A stretch of 64,000 nt of DNA from the NCBI RefSeq assembly GCF_020026915.1, contig NZ_JAINUY010000006.1, positions 368,601-432,600 of the forward strand. The letters are read 5' to 3'. Below, in pieces: positions 25,630 to 35,600 of this stretch. This DNA is from Flavobacterium potami (GTDB taxonomy: Bacteria; Bacteroidota; Bacteroidia; Flavobacteriales; Flavobacteriaceae). Each line of letters starts with the position of its first letter. The first letter of the stretch is position 1. A program made the translations under genes and the position numbers. The notes under the pieces were generated by a model, which was not told the origin of the DNA, did not search any database, and saw only the letters and a list, made by a program, of their open reading frames with translations.

Positions 25630-27444
25630 ATGAAACATAAAATAATAATAGCGGGATTGATTATTTCGGCTTTATTTAGTTCTTGCCAGCAATTTGAAGA
25701 CGATTATTTAGATACAGATGCACCATCAACATTAGATCCAGCCTTGATCTTTTCTGAACCAGCACTTGCAAAAGGTGCGGTTGATGGAATAAAAGTACCA
25801 TTTGCAGAGACTAACTCTTACAGAGGAAGATTCTTGCCATATTATGGATTAAATACGGATACAGAATGGTATAACACTTCGCAGACAGCGGGAGACAAAG
25901 CAGATCTATGTGTGTACGATGCTAAGCCAAGTAATACGGAGATGAATACAACGAATAATGCTTATTCAATGATGTTTTCAGGTATTGAACGTGCCAATGT
26001 TTGTATTAAGGGGATGCGTCAATATGGTGATCCTAAACCAGGAAACGAAATGGGACAGCTTTTAGGAGAAGCTCTAACATTAAGAGCAATTTACTACGCT
26101 GACTTGCTTAAAGCATGGGGAGATGTTCCTGCTCGTTTTGAGCCTATTACAACGGCAACTTTATATTTGCCTAAATCAAGTAGAGATGTTATTTACAAGC
26201 AATTAATCGCGGATTTAGGAGAGGCTTCAACATTGGTTGCATGGCCTAATGCAACTTCTTATACAAGTACTGTAGAGCATGTGAACAAGGCTTTTGTAAA
26301 AGCATTTAGAGCACGTTTGGCTTTAGTAGCAAGTGGATTTCAACAATATCCTGACGGAATAAGAAGAAGTACAGATCCAGAACTTTCTGTTGCTAATATG
26401 TATGCATTAGCATTACAAGAATCTCGTGAAGTGATTGCAAGTGGTTCTGCTCGTTTAGAATCTACTTTTGAAGGATTATGGAGAAAATACAATCAAGAAA
26501 TTACTACTGCTGGTGGAGAATCTCTTTGGGAACTTCCATTTGCAGACGGTCGTGGACGTATGTTGTTTACGTTTGCAGTAAAACATACTTCTGCAAGTGA
26601 TCAATTCCAGCAAAATGGGGCAAATCGTGGAGGAGTAGCAGGTCCGTTGCCGTTTGTTTTCTATGATTATGACCAAACAGATTTACGTAGAGATGTTACT
26701 TGTGTACCTTACAAATGGGGGACTGCAGTAGCGGGTACTCCTTATCCTATTGCTAAACAGGAATTAGCATCATTGGATACTTGGTGTTTTGGTAAGTACC
26801 GTTATGAGTGGATGACACGTAGAGTTACTTCAGATAATGATGATGGTGTGAATAAAATGTATATGCGTTATGCAGAAGTACTTCTTATTGCTGCTGAAAC
26901 GGCAAATGAACTAGAAGGTCCTGGTGCAGCAATGCCTTATTTGAAAGAAATTAGAAGAAGATCATTTTCTTCAGCAGATCAGGCTGTAAAAGTTGAAAAC
27001 TATGTAAACTCTAAAAGCAGTAAAGAAGCAATGTTTAATGCGATCGTTGATGAAAATAAATTTGAGTTTACTGGAGAAATGGAGCGTAAACAAGCGCTTA
27101 TTCGTTGGAATTTGCTTAAAACAAATCTGGATCTAGCTAAACAAAAAATGGCAAACTTATCTGCTCGTACTGGCGAATATGCAGATGTACCTTCAATTTT
27201 ATACTATAAATATAAATCGGATAATGTAAGCTTGGATATTTATGGATTAAATAGAGGAGAAACTACAAATCCTGGAGCAACGTATACTTCTTTTGCATGG
27301 ACTTGGACTGGTACCGCAGCAGATACAAAGGTGAATTCATTATATAAAACGGGAGTTAACCCTGATAACAGACAATACTGGCCAATATGGCAAGTGTTTC
27401 TTGATGGAAGTAATGGTCAGTTAAAAAATGATTTTGGTTATTAA
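25630..27444 (+). CDS. SusD/RagB-type glycan-binding lipoprotein (PUL 1)
   Basis: This 604-residue protein has a lipoprotein signal ending ALFSSC and a SusD fold with TPR-like helices. Recognisable parts are GEALTLRAIYYADLLKAWGDVP, MYMRYAEVLLIAAETANEL and the C-terminal RQYWPIW. It is anchored on the cell surface and caps its SusC partner. It lies between susC (17 nt) and the beta-helix lipoprotein gene (29 nt), in one operon. The glycan target is not directly readable. Confidence 0.95.
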   Translation: MKHKIIIAGLIISALFSSCQQFEDDYLDTDAPSTLDPALIFSEPALAKGAVDGIKVPFAETNSYRGRFLPYYGLNTDTEWYNTSQTAGDKADLCVYDAKPSNTEMNTTNNAYSMMFSGIERANVCIKGMRQYGDPKPGNEMGQLLGEALTLRAIYYADLLKAWGDVPARFEPITTATLYLPKSSRDVIYKQLIADLGEASTLVAWPNATSYTSTVEHVNKAFVKAFRARLALVASGFQQYPDGIRRSTDPELSVANMYALALQESREVIASGSARLESTFEGLWRKYNQEITTAGGESLWELPFADGRGRMLFTFAVKHTSASDQFQQNGANRGGVAGPLPFVFYDYDQTDLRRDVTCVPYKWGTAVAGTPYPIAKQELASLDTWCFGKYRYEWMTRRVTSDNDDGVNKMYMRYAEVLLIAAETANELEGPGAAMPYLKEIRRRSFSSADQAVKVENYVNSKSSKEAMFNAIVDENKFEFTGEMERKQALIRWNLLKTNLDLAKQKMANLSARTGEYADVPSILYYKYKSDNVSLDIYGLNRGETTNPGATYTSFAWTWTGTAADTKVNSLYKTGVNPDNRQYWPIWQVFLDGSNGQLKNDFGY

Positions 27445-27473
27445 AATCCTTAATAAATTAATAAGTTATTACG

Positions 27474-29045
27474 ATGAAAACAAAATATATATTTAGAGGA
27501 CTAATAACCCTATTATTACTTGCAATTTCATTTTCAAGCTGCGAAAGTTATAATGAAGAGTTATTAGACGGTATTGGTAATACAAGAGAATTTTCTCCAA
27601 TTGGACTTAAAGCTACAATTAGAAATTCAACTACAGTTGAATTAACTTGGACTGCTAAAAGTGATGAAAATGCAGACCATTATGTGGTAGAGTTTAGTCC
27701 AGATGATCCAGAATTTAAGACTATTTTTAAAACGTTAAATGTGTCACTTTCGCAACTTCCGATACAAGTACCTTTGGAAGGAGAAACTACCTATTCTATT
27801 AGAGTAAAAGCTGTAAGTGCTGCGGGTATTGCCGATTCAAATTGGTCGGTTACTACGGCGACAACATTATCGGAACAGATTTTTTCGCCAATCAGACCAG
27901 AAGAGATCGAAGCAAATTATTTGACTTTGAGATGGACACCTAATAGTAATGTAACTCAAATTTTAGTTCAACCAGGAAACATAACGCACACTATAACAGC
28001 AGATGAAAAAACAGCTGGAGTTGCAATTGTCAATGGATTAACAGGAGAAACAGATTATACTGCTACTTTGAAGAATGGAACCAAAACGAGAGGAATACTA
28101 AATTTTACAAGTGGTGTTGATCTAACAAGAGGTATTGTGGTAAATCCTGGAGATGACTTAAATGCCAAGATAGCTCAGGCAACAGCGGGATCTAGATTGT
28201 TACTTATGCCAGGTCTTTATCAGACAACTGGAGAGATCATTTTAAATAAAACACTTATTATTAGAGGTGTAAGACCAGAAAACAAACCAAAACTGAATGT
28301 AAAATTCACTATAAATGCTGGTCTTGTTAATCTTTCTCTAGTAGATTTAGAATTGGACGGAACCGGACTAACCAATGGTGCAGTGATAACTGTTTCCGGA
28401 GCTTCTAATTATGGGGATATTTTAATCAGTAAATCTACAATTCATGATTACACAAGAGCTTTAATTGCAGCAAGTGTTTCCAATTCAAAAGTAAATTCGT
28501 TTACTGTTGATAACAGTATTGTTAGGTCGGTAAATACAAATGCTGGGGCTGATTTTATCGATTTTAGAAATACATATGTAGCTAGTATTGTACTTAAAAA
28601 CAGTACGTTTGATACCTGTTCTACAAGCCGAGATTTTGTTAGGGTAGATGCTGTTCTTCCTGCATCAGGAGGTTTCTCGGGTACTGGTTTAAAAACTACC
28701 ACTTTAATACAAAACTGTACGCTGTATAATGTTTCAAACTTAGCAGCACCAAAAAGAATCTTGTATGTGAGGTTTTTAGATAACAGTTCGACTGTAATGA
28801 ATACTTTGATTGTATCAACATCAGCTATTTATACGAATCAACCAGCTACAGAAACGCCTATATTTAGTAAAAATTACTACTATCAGGCAGCAAGTTTTAT
28901 GGATGCTAGTATTGCTTCAAATAAACCTGATGCGTCTGGAATCACTGCAAATCCGCAATTTGTGAATGCTGCGACAGGAAATTTCAAAGTTCAAAACCAA
29001 ACAATGATTGATAATAATATTGGAGATCCACGTTGGTTAAAATAG
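27474..29045 (+). CDS. Fibronectin-III / beta-helix lipoprotein (DUF4957/DUF5123-like)
   Basis: This 523-residue protein has a lipobox (AISFSSC), two fibronectin-III-like domains (about 42-130 and 140-215), and a right-handed parallel beta-helix (about 225-470) that starts with IVVNPGDDLNAKIAQATAGSRLLLMPGLYQ, a DUF4957-type beginning. A DUF5123-like C-terminus ends NIGDPRW. Such proteins are common in pectin-associated PULs and look like polysaccharide-binding or non-catalytic pectate-lyase-like proteins. I see no convincing lyase active site. It is the last gene of PUL 1. Confidence 0.8.
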   Translation: MKTKYIFRGLITLLLLAISFSSCESYNEELLDGIGNTREFSPIGLKATIRNSTTVELTWTAKSDENADHYVVEFSPDDPEFKTIFKTLNVSLSQLPIQVPLEGETTYSIRVKAVSAAGIADSNWSVTTATTLSEQIFSPIRPEEIEANYLTLRWTPNSNVTQILVQPGNITHTITADEKTAGVAIVNGLTGETDYTATLKNGTKTRGILNFTSGVDLTRGIVVNPGDDLNAKIAQATAGSRLLLMPGLYQTTGEIILNKTLIIRGVRPENKPKLNVKFTINAGLVNLSLVDLELDGTGLTNGAVITVSGASNYGDILISKSTIHDYTRALIAASVSNSKVNSFTVDNSIVRSVNTNAGADFIDFRNTYVASIVLKNSTFDTCSTSRDFVRVDAVLPASGGFSGTGLKTTTLIQNCTLYNVSNLAAPKRILYVRFLDNSSTVMNTLIVSTSAIYTNQPATETPIFSKNYYYQAASFMDASIASNKPDASGITANPQFVNAATGNFKVQNQTMIDNNIGDPRWLK

Positions 29046-29065
29046 AATTCATGGTTAATAAATAG

Positions 29066-29102
29066 AAAAAGCGGTATACATTAGTTTGTGTACCGCTTTT
29101 TT
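29066..29102 (+). terminator. Terminator of PUL 1
   Basis: An AAAAAGCGGTA / TACCGCTTTTTT stem with an internal ACA/TGT pairing follows the last PUL 1 gene after about 20 nt. Confidence 0.88.
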
Positions 29103-29105
29103 GTT

Positions 29106-29215
29106 AGTCTCGGTTTTCAGTCTCAGTCTCAGTCACAGTCTCAGTCACAGTCTCAGTTTTCAGTCACAGTCTCAACAAACTGAAAACTGTGACTGTGACT
29201 GCGACTGAAAACTTA
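29106..29215. repeat. CAGTCN hexamer array, second copy of the family
   Basis: A left run of CAGTCT/CAGTCA hexamers faces an inverted right run (CTGAAAACTGTGACTGTGACTG and on) across a short centre CTCAACAAACTG. It sits between two convergent genes, as does the array at 3859-3994. Confidence 0.78.
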
Positions 29216-29219
29216 CATC

Positions 29220-29792
29220 TCATTCAATAACGAAATCAAATTTTTGCAATAAACCTGCAAGTGCCGTGTGAGAAACTTTCGTTCCTTTAATTTTATTTTC
29301 AGATGGATCAAAAGCGTAATTTCTTGAACTTCTGAAATCTGTTTTTTCTAGAATACTTTCCACGAAAGTGGCACTAGAAAGATCACAGTTTTTAAAAATC
29401 GCCAGAGATAAATCGGTATTCGAGAAATCGGTTTCTTTTAAAGAACAATCTGTAAAATTGGTTTTCTTTAATTTTTTATAAATGAATGTCGAATAATCTA
29501 AAATACAATCTTCAAAATTCATTGAAAATAAAAAACTGTTGCAGGCGCTGAAATCAAGGCCCATTAATTTACAACTGATGAACTTGATGTTTTTCAATCC
29601 TGTATTTCGTAAAGTGGCCAAAGAAAGATTGCAGTTTTTAAAAGTACAGTCGAGAAAGTCGTTATGACTCAAATCGCTTTTAGAAAAATTACAATTGATG
29701 AATTCGCAGTTTACGAATTCGGTATTGGCTAAACTTTGTTCTGAATAATCAATTGTTTCAAAAGTTCGGTTTTGGTATAATTTTGATTCCAT
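29220..29792 (-). CDS. Pentapeptide-repeat protein
   Basis: This 190-residue protein is built almost entirely of A(D/N)LXX-type pentapeptides, for example FVNCEFINCNFSKSDLSHND, FKNCNLSLATLRN and FTDCSLKETDFSNTDLSLAI. It should fold as a right-handed quadrilateral beta-helix of about 8 coils with a C-terminal capping helix. Related proteins of this size include the Qnr/MfpA gyrase-protecting group, but general pentapeptide proteins have many roles. I do not claim quinolone resistance. It has no signal peptide. The next upstream gene on this strand is 27 nt away. Confidence 0.85.
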   Translation of the reverse strand: MESKLYQNRTFETIDYSEQSLANTEFVNCEFINCNFSKSDLSHNDFLDCTFKNCNLSLATLRNTGLKNIKFISCKLMGLDFSACNSFLFSMNFEDCILDYSTFIYKKLKKTNFTDCSLKETDFSNTDLSLAIFKNCDLSSATFVESILEKTDFRSSRNYAFDPSENKIKGTKVSHTALAGLLQKFDFVIE

Positions 29793-29819
29793 TGCAATTT
29801 TAAAAAGGCGTGTAAAGTT

Positions 29820-30020
29820 TTATTCTAATTCGATACAATCGAAAAGGGTATTGTTTTGAAGTAATGCAGCAACATTCAATTCGCTGTCTACTCTTAAAAT
29901 ATTATCGCAGTCTTCAAGATCAAAATTCCACTGAGATTCTGGTAATAACTGATCTAAAAGTGCAGAAGCCGACTCAAATTTGGCCTGGCTGTCAACGGAA
30001 GTTTTAAAAACATAAATCAT
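29820..30020 (-). CDS. Small HMA-fold-like protein without metal-binding cysteines
   Basis: From MIYVFKTSV (start at 30020; an alternative start lies at 30029) the protein has 66 residues. The pattern FKTSV - helix - WNFDLEDCDNILRV - helix - FDCIELE suggests the beta-alpha-beta-beta-alpha-beta fold of HMA domains, but the GMxCxxC motif is missing. It resembles the small protein at 57755 (YKTNV ... INFDKKGRENILKIE), so both may belong to one family. It lies 27 nt before the pentapeptide gene. Function is unknown. Confidence 0.7.
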   Translation of the reverse strand: MIYVFKTSVDSQAKFESASALLDQLLPESQWNFDLEDCDNILRVDSELNVAALLQNNTLFDCIELE

Positions 30021-30090
30021 AATTTGCATTTTTGAGCAAGCAAATTTCTGAAAAACAATAATGTATTTGTTAGGATTCTGTAATCAATAA

Positions 30091-31011
30091 TTAGGACTTA
30101 TCAATCAATTTCCTGTATCTGATAGGAGAAATTCCTTCCAGTTTTTTGAAAAAGCGACTAAAGTAAGATTGATCGTCAAAGCCTACTTGAGTTGCTATTT
30201 CGCCTACCGAAAGTGTGGTTTGAAAGAGTAAATATTTGGCTTCTAACAATATGCTGTCATCAATCCATTTTACGGCAGATTTCCCAGTAACCGTCTTTAC
30301 ACATTTGTTCAAATGGTTCGGAGTGACATTGAGTAAAGAAGAATAATAATTGACTTGATGCTGTGTTTTAATTTGGTCATGAATCAGTTCTTTGAATTTT
30401 CCTGTAATCACTTCTGCAGCCGAAATGCTTTTAGCCGTTTTTACCGCATTTTTGTTCATCTCAAAAAACAAAGTTATCAAGTACGATTGCACAATATTCA
30501 AATCGGTAAAGGCCGTTTCTGAATATTCCTTTTTCAATCGTTCTAAAATATTGGTAATTGCGCCAATATCTTCTGGAGCCAGTTTGATTTTAGGACTTCC
30601 TGAAATTTTCAAAAAATCAAATTCATTAAGCAATTCACGGCTTCCGTATTTCCGAATTAAAACATCAGGATGAAACTGACAAATGTAACCGCTGTGGATA
30701 TTGTTAACATTATCAAGCGAAAAAATCTGACCTGCAGGAACCATTATGATTTCATTATCGGTCGTTGTATATTCCTGATAACCTAATTTCATTGTATGCT
30801 GACCAGAAGTAATAAAAATCAACGTATGACAAGAATGTTTCGAAGGCGGAACAGGATGCTGCATGTGCATGATTTCCTCAATTTCCAGACAGAAAAAATG
30901 ATCCGAATTCGATTTGAAAAGTAAATGAATTGGATTGTCTTCTCCAAGAAATTTTTCTCGAAAACCTTTCGCTTCGTACGTTTTTATTTTTTCAGCCGGC
31001 TTTGTTTTCAT
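30091..31011 (-). CDS. AraC-family transcriptional regulator
   Basis: This 306-residue protein has a cupin-like sensor N-terminus (about 35-120, PVPPSKHSCHTLIFITSGQHTMKLG) and a C-terminal AraC double HTH (about 200-304, with LSVGEIATQVGFDDQSYFSRFFKKLEG). It begins 2 nt after the stop of the DUF6642-like gene, so the two are co-transcribed. Its target is unknown; the partner gene or a locus elsewhere are candidates. Confidence 0.92.
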   Translation of the reverse strand: MKTKPAEKIKTYEAKGFREKFLGEDNPIHLLFKSNSDHFFCLEIEEIMHMQHPVPPSKHSCHTLIFITSGQHTMKLGYQEYTTTDNEIIMVPAGQIFSLDNVNNIHSGYICQFHPDVLIRKYGSRELLNEFDFLKISGSPKIKLAPEDIGAITNILERLKKEYSETAFTDLNIVQSYLITLFFEMNKNAVKTAKSISAAEVITGKFKELIHDQIKTQHQVNYYSSLLNVTPNHLNKCVKTVTGKSAVKWIDDSILLEAKYLLFQTTLSVGEIATQVGFDDQSYFSRFFKKLEGISPIRYRKLIDKS

Positions 31012-31013
31012 CC

Positions 31014-31577
31014 TTAATAATATAATCTGAAATCAAGTAATTTGCATAGATTGTAATGTTTCGTATAAAGATCTTCAACCACTTCAATCAAATTATCATT
31101 TTCTTGATACAGACTAAAAAAAGCTTTATCAATTGTACTGCAGCTGGCAATTTTATTGTAAGTTGAACCATAACCAGAAATGGCTCTTGCTCCAGTTATG
31201 TCTAGAAAATATTGTGCTTCTTCTTCGTTTAAATCTAAAACCTTTAGATTGGCAAAATGAATGATTTTACCTTTCATTTTTCCCTCGAACAACTCGGCAA
31301 TTTCTTCGATGCTATAATAATAATCATGAAGACAAATATTGTTTTCCTGTCCAGGCATGGCCAGATAAATGATTTCATAATCCTTGAAATTATGATCTTC
31401 ATAAAGTAGAATATTCAGGCTTTCTTCTAAACCTTCGATCGTGTCGCAGGTTTTATGAATGCTCGAAATACCTTGGTCAATTGCCAATTCTTCCAAACAT
31501 TTTACCACATTAGTCGGGTTATGATCGTCTATATCTCGAACGCCTTCAAGGCAGAAAATAAATTTTTCATTGTCCAT
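31014..31577 (-). CDS. DUF6642-like protein, possible degenerate caspase/CHAT fold
   Basis: This 187-residue protein starts MDNEKFIFCLEGVRDIDDHN and contains YEIIYLAMPGQENNICLHDYYYSIEEIAELFEGKMKGKIIHFANLKVL. The order 'IIYLA-x-PG / strand / helix / GKIIHFAN' resembles CHAT/caspase-like domains, in which His follows the first strand and Cys the second. Here those positions are M-P-G and F-A-N, so the catalytic pair seems absent. I recall this type as DUF6642, but cannot verify it. It shares an operon with the AraC gene and is divergent from the nucleosidase gene. Confidence 0.6.
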   Translation of the reverse strand: MDNEKFIFCLEGVRDIDDHNPTNVVKCLEELAIDQGISSIHKTCDTIEGLEESLNILLYEDHNFKDYEIIYLAMPGQENNICLHDYYYSIEEIAELFEGKMKGKIIHFANLKVLDLNEEEAQYFLDITGARAISGYGSTYNKIASCSTIDKAFFSLYQENDNLIEVVEDLYTKHYNLCKLLDFRLYY

Positions 31578-31751
31578 GCAGTTTTCCTTTCTGGGTTTTA
31601 AGGATTAAAATTCTGATTCTAACAAAAGTATTTTTTCTGAATTAAAATCCACCATATATAGCAGACTTTAACGTGTTTTTTTGATTTTAAATTTAGGTTA
31701 GAGCCAAGTAAATTTTAAAGCGTATTTTTGTAAACCGAAAATAAATTACGC

Positions 31752-32357
31752 ATGATACAAATTAACCCAACGGCATCTTTTGCCATTGAAGATATATTAT
31801 TCTGTTTTGCTTTGGAATCTGAAGCAGCAGAAGTTTTTAAAGGACATAATGTTTTATTCACTGGAATTGGAAAAGTAAACGCTGCTTACGAATTGTCAAA
31901 AGCGATTCAAAAGAAAAAGCCAGCAGTAATTGTAAATCTGGGATCAGCAGGAAGCAGCTGTTTTCAAAAAGGCGATGTAATTTGCTGTACAAAATTTGTG
32001 CAAAGAGACATGGATGTTCGGGGTTTAGGATTTGCACATTATGAAACACCACTTTCGGGTTTGCCTCCAGTTTTAGAATATGGTTTATTGATGGACAACC
32101 TCCAAGAAGGAATCTGCGGAACAGGCGATAATTTCGAAATGGGACATTGCTCGGATGCGTACAACGTGGTTGACATGGAAGCCTACGCTTTGGCAATGAT
32201 TGCAATGAAAGAAAATATTCCGTTTTTAAGTTTAAAATATATTTCAGACGGAGCCGATGATAATGCTGCAGAAGATTGGACGGTCCAAGTTCATAAAGCG
32301 GCAATTGCTTACGGTAAAATCTTAGGATTGATTGAAGAGACAGAAGCCATTTCTTAA
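31752..32357 (+). CDS. Nucleosidase of the purine-nucleoside phosphorylase / MTAN superfamily
   Basis: This 201-residue cytoplasmic enzyme, somewhat shorter than MTA/SAH nucleosidases (about 230), shows the superfamily motifs FTGIGKVNAAYELSKAI, NLGSAGSS, VDMEAYALAMIA (substrate-binding Met-Glu) and ISDGADDNAAEDW (catalytic Asp). It probably hydrolyses a nucleoside such as methylthioadenosine, adenosylhomocysteine or futalosine. Sequence alone does not tell which. It is a single gene with its own terminator. Confidence 0.85.
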   Translation: MIQINPTASFAIEDILFCFALESEAAEVFKGHNVLFTGIGKVNAAYELSKAIQKKKPAVIVNLGSAGSSCFQKGDVICCTKFVQRDMDVRGLGFAHYETPLSGLPPVLEYGLLMDNLQEGICGTGDNFEMGHCSDAYNVVDMEAYALAMIAMKENIPFLSLKYISDGADDNAAEDWTVQVHKAAIAYGKILGLIEETEAIS

Positions 32358-32376
32358 TTGAAGTGGCTTTTTTTAT
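32344..32376 (+). terminator. Terminator overlapping the nucleosidase stop codon
   Basis: AGCCA and TGGCT, with additional TTC/GAA pairing, form a stem followed by seven T. The left arm lies inside the end of the coding sequence. Confidence 0.7.
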
Positions 32377-32411
32377 TTTTAAAATATTGTTCATGATTCA
32401 AATAAAAGTCA

Positions 32412-32494
32412 CTTTGCGGGCACGAGCGGGACGCTCGCGCTAGCGTTGAGATACAGTTTCTGCTAGCGCGAGCGTCCCGCTCGTGCCCGCAAAG
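32412..32494. repeat. Perfect 33-bp GC-rich inverted repeat (REP-like)
   Basis: The two 33-nt arms (32412-32444 and 32462-32494) are exact reverse complements with a 17-nt spacer. The arms begin CTTTGCGGGCACGAGCG and are about 70 percent GC in an AT-rich genome. Each arm also holds a small internal hairpin (GAGCG-GGA-CGCTC). It looks like a REP element of the kind mobilised by IS200-like REP-associated transposases; no such gene is in the window. Confidence 0.85.
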
Positions 32495-32527
32495 AATATA
32501 AAAGAAATCGATTTAAAAAGTACATCT

Positions 32528-32556
32528 ACACCCCCTAAAAAGAAAAAACTCCCACC
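32528..32556. promoter_or_regulatory. C-rich direct repeat upstream of the HTCS gene (candidate regulator site)
   Basis: ACACCCCC and ACTCCCACC start 20 bp apart and are separated by a TAAAAAGAAAAA spacer. The same layout appears before the PUL 2 susC gene at 37126-37154. A TTTTGCAA sequence follows 55 nt after the motif start, in the place of a weak -7 element (TATTTTG, 32577-32583). Confidence 0.5.
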
Positions 32557-32654
32557 TTTTTGTTTCGTATAAACAGTATTTTGCAACACATTCGATTGAT
32601 TTTTTTCATAGGTTTATTGCAATTAAATTATTCGAATTTTATTAAATTTCGTTT

Positions 32655-35600
32655 ATGCAGCACATCAGAAACTACTTTTTCAGTTTTATCTTATTTCTTC
32701 TTATTCCTTTTGGCTCGAAGGCACAGGAATCCGATTTATATTTTGACCATATCAATTACGATACGAGTTTTTCGCAGAGTATGATTTCGAGTATTCATCA
32801 GACTCAAAAAGGGTTCATTTGGATTGGAACTGCAAACGGCTTGATTAGTTACGATGGTTATGATTTCTTGCGATATGTGTACAACAAAGACATTCTCAAC
32901 AGTATCAGCAACAATCATGTCAATGTAATTTTAGAAGACAATCAGAGACAAATTTGGATTGGAACCAATAACGGACTGAATCTTTTCAATAAAAATGAAA
33001 GAAGCTTTTTAAGAGTTGATGTTCAAAAAATAAAAGGCGGACGAAACTATATTTCTTCCATCATTCAAGACGACCAAAACCAAATCTGGATTGGAACTTT
33101 TGGCGGAATTAAAAAATTAAACAAACAGAAATTTTTATTAGAAGAAATCTCCAACGACCACAATTCTCCTTTCAGAAAAAGCAGGGTTTTGTCTTTGTTT
33201 TATGATAAAAATTACGGCGTTTTGGTAGGAACTTCTAAAGGTTTGGAATGTTTTGATCCTAAAAATGGTTCGAAAAAAATATTACCAAAAGCTTTAATAG
33301 AAAACGAATCTTTATTAAAATCGAAAATCTGGAAAATCATTAAAGAAAAAAACGGCGATTTGTGGTTTGCGACTGAAGCAAACGGCGTTTTTCGTTTTGA
33401 TGTGGATAAAAATTCAGTCACTAATTTTCTGCTGAATACAAGTAACAGAAAAAGTTTATCTTCTAATTGGGTAAACGATATTGTTGAAGTTGACAATAAT
33501 ACGATTTGGTTTGCAACCAAAAATGGTTTGTGTGTTTATAAAAAAGACAGAAATGAATTTACTAAATATGGACATAATCCATTACAGAGTTACAGCCTTT
33601 CTGATGACGATGTAAAATGTTTTTTAAAAGACCGTCATAACGATATTTGGATAGGAACAAATGGGGGTGGTGTCAATTTTTTCCAAAAAACAAACACCAA
33701 TTTCACCAACATAAGAGAAGTTGTAAAACCCAATTTCGGATTAAATAATGCTACAGTAAATGCAGTCGCAAGAGAAAACGATGGCTCGATTTGGGTTGGA
33801 ACAAACGGCGGCGGGCTGAATTATCTTGATTTTAAAAACAATAAAAGCGCTTCGTATTTTATTGAAGGTTACGATTTTGACAAAAGCATCAATATGATTA
33901 CAGCTTTGGTCAATCAGAATGAGCAGAATTTGTTTTGTGGAACTTTCAACGGTTTGTTCAAATTCAATAAAAACAGTAAATCGTTTCAATTTATCTCGCT
34001 TTCGCGGAAGGATTCCAAAGAACGCGAACGCCCGATTACGTCTTTATTAATGGATAATGATGATTTGTGGGTAGGAACAAACGGAAACGGTTTAAAGAAA
34101 GTAATGCCAGACGGAACTGTAGAAATTTACATGGCAGACGGATCTTCAAATTCCCTTAGCGATAATTTTATAACCGATATCATAAATCGAAAAGACGGAC
34201 TTTGGATCGCGACACAATACGGTTTGAATTATTTCGATAAAAAACTAAAACAAGTTACCAGAGTTTTTAAAGCTGGACCCAAAAGCGGTTTATCTAACAA
34301 TAGTTTGACAGTCTTGTTTACCGATTCGAAAAACCGATTTTGGGTTGGTGCAGAAAGCGGAGGCGTAAATATTTTTGATGAAAAGAAAGGACGTTTCTTC
34401 GAAATCAATCGTTCGATGGGATTTACAGACGAAATGATAAAAAGTATTTCTGAAGACACACAAGGAAATATCTGGATCAGCGACAATAATTTGCTTTATA
34501 AAATTAAAACCAAAAGTGTAAAGCCAGTTCTAAATATCAAGGATTTTGAAATCACTTCTTTTTCTTCAAAAGATGGTTTGAAGGTGAAACAATTTTCAAC
34601 CAATTGCAGTTCAAATCTCAATTCAAAAGAACTTGTTTTTGGCTGTTCCAATGGTTTAATTGTTTTCAATCCTTCAAAATTGATTAAAACGGAAGATAAA
34701 TCGCCAATTGTTTTAACGAAACTGATTGTTAATAATGAAGAAATCAGACCTGGAAACAAAGAGGTTGCTTTAGAAAAACGAATTAGCGAAACGACAGAAA
34801 TCACTTTAAAGCACGATCAAGGTTATATTGGTTTGGAATTTAGTGCAATGAATTTTATTTCACCAGAAAAAAATGAATATGCCTATAAATTGGAAAGTTC
34901 GTTCAATAAAGACGAATGGCATGTGATAGGTTCGCAACATTACATCAATTTGACGAATTTGAATTCGGGGACTTATACCTTAAAAATCAAAACTTCAAAT
35001 GGAGGTGGAGAATGGAATCCGACTATTAAAACCTTAAAAATTATCATGTTGCCACCTTGGTGGAAAACCTGGTGGGCGTATTTGTTTTATCTCGCTTTAT
35101 TGGCTGGCGCATCCGTTTTATTGTTCCGTTTTTTTAGAAATCGAGAATTGCTAAAACAAGCTTATTATTTAGAGCAGGTCGAAAAAGAAAGACAAGAAGA
35201 ATTGTATAAAATGAAATTGGATTTCTTTACGAATGTTTCGCACGAAATTAGAACGCCTTTGACTTTAATCAGCGGTCCTGTTGAAGAACTTTTGAGCAGT
35301 GCAGAAAAGAACTCAAATCTCGAACATAAACTAAAAACCATCAAAAGCAATTCGGATCGATTACTGAAATTGGTCAACGAATTAATGGATTTCAGAAAAG
35401 CAGAGAAAGGAAGCATGAAAATCTATTGCGAACAGCAAGATATTGTTTCGTTCTGTTTTGATATTTACGAATCGTTTCGTGGTATTGCTGTTGAGAAAAA
35501 AATAGATTATAAGTTTGTATTGAACATCAATACGGCTTTGATTTATTTCGATAAAAATCAGATGGAAAAAGTGATTTATAATCTGCTTTCCAATGCTTTT

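Noticed and set aside
29220..29792. Qnr-type quinolone resistance gene
   Set aside because: Only the pentapeptide pattern supports it; the features that distinguish Qnr proteins are not visible.
31858..32394. 178-codon minus-strand frame opposite the nucleosidase
   Set aside because: It is a shadow with a Leu/Arg-rich composition; the plus-strand frame has clear family motifs.
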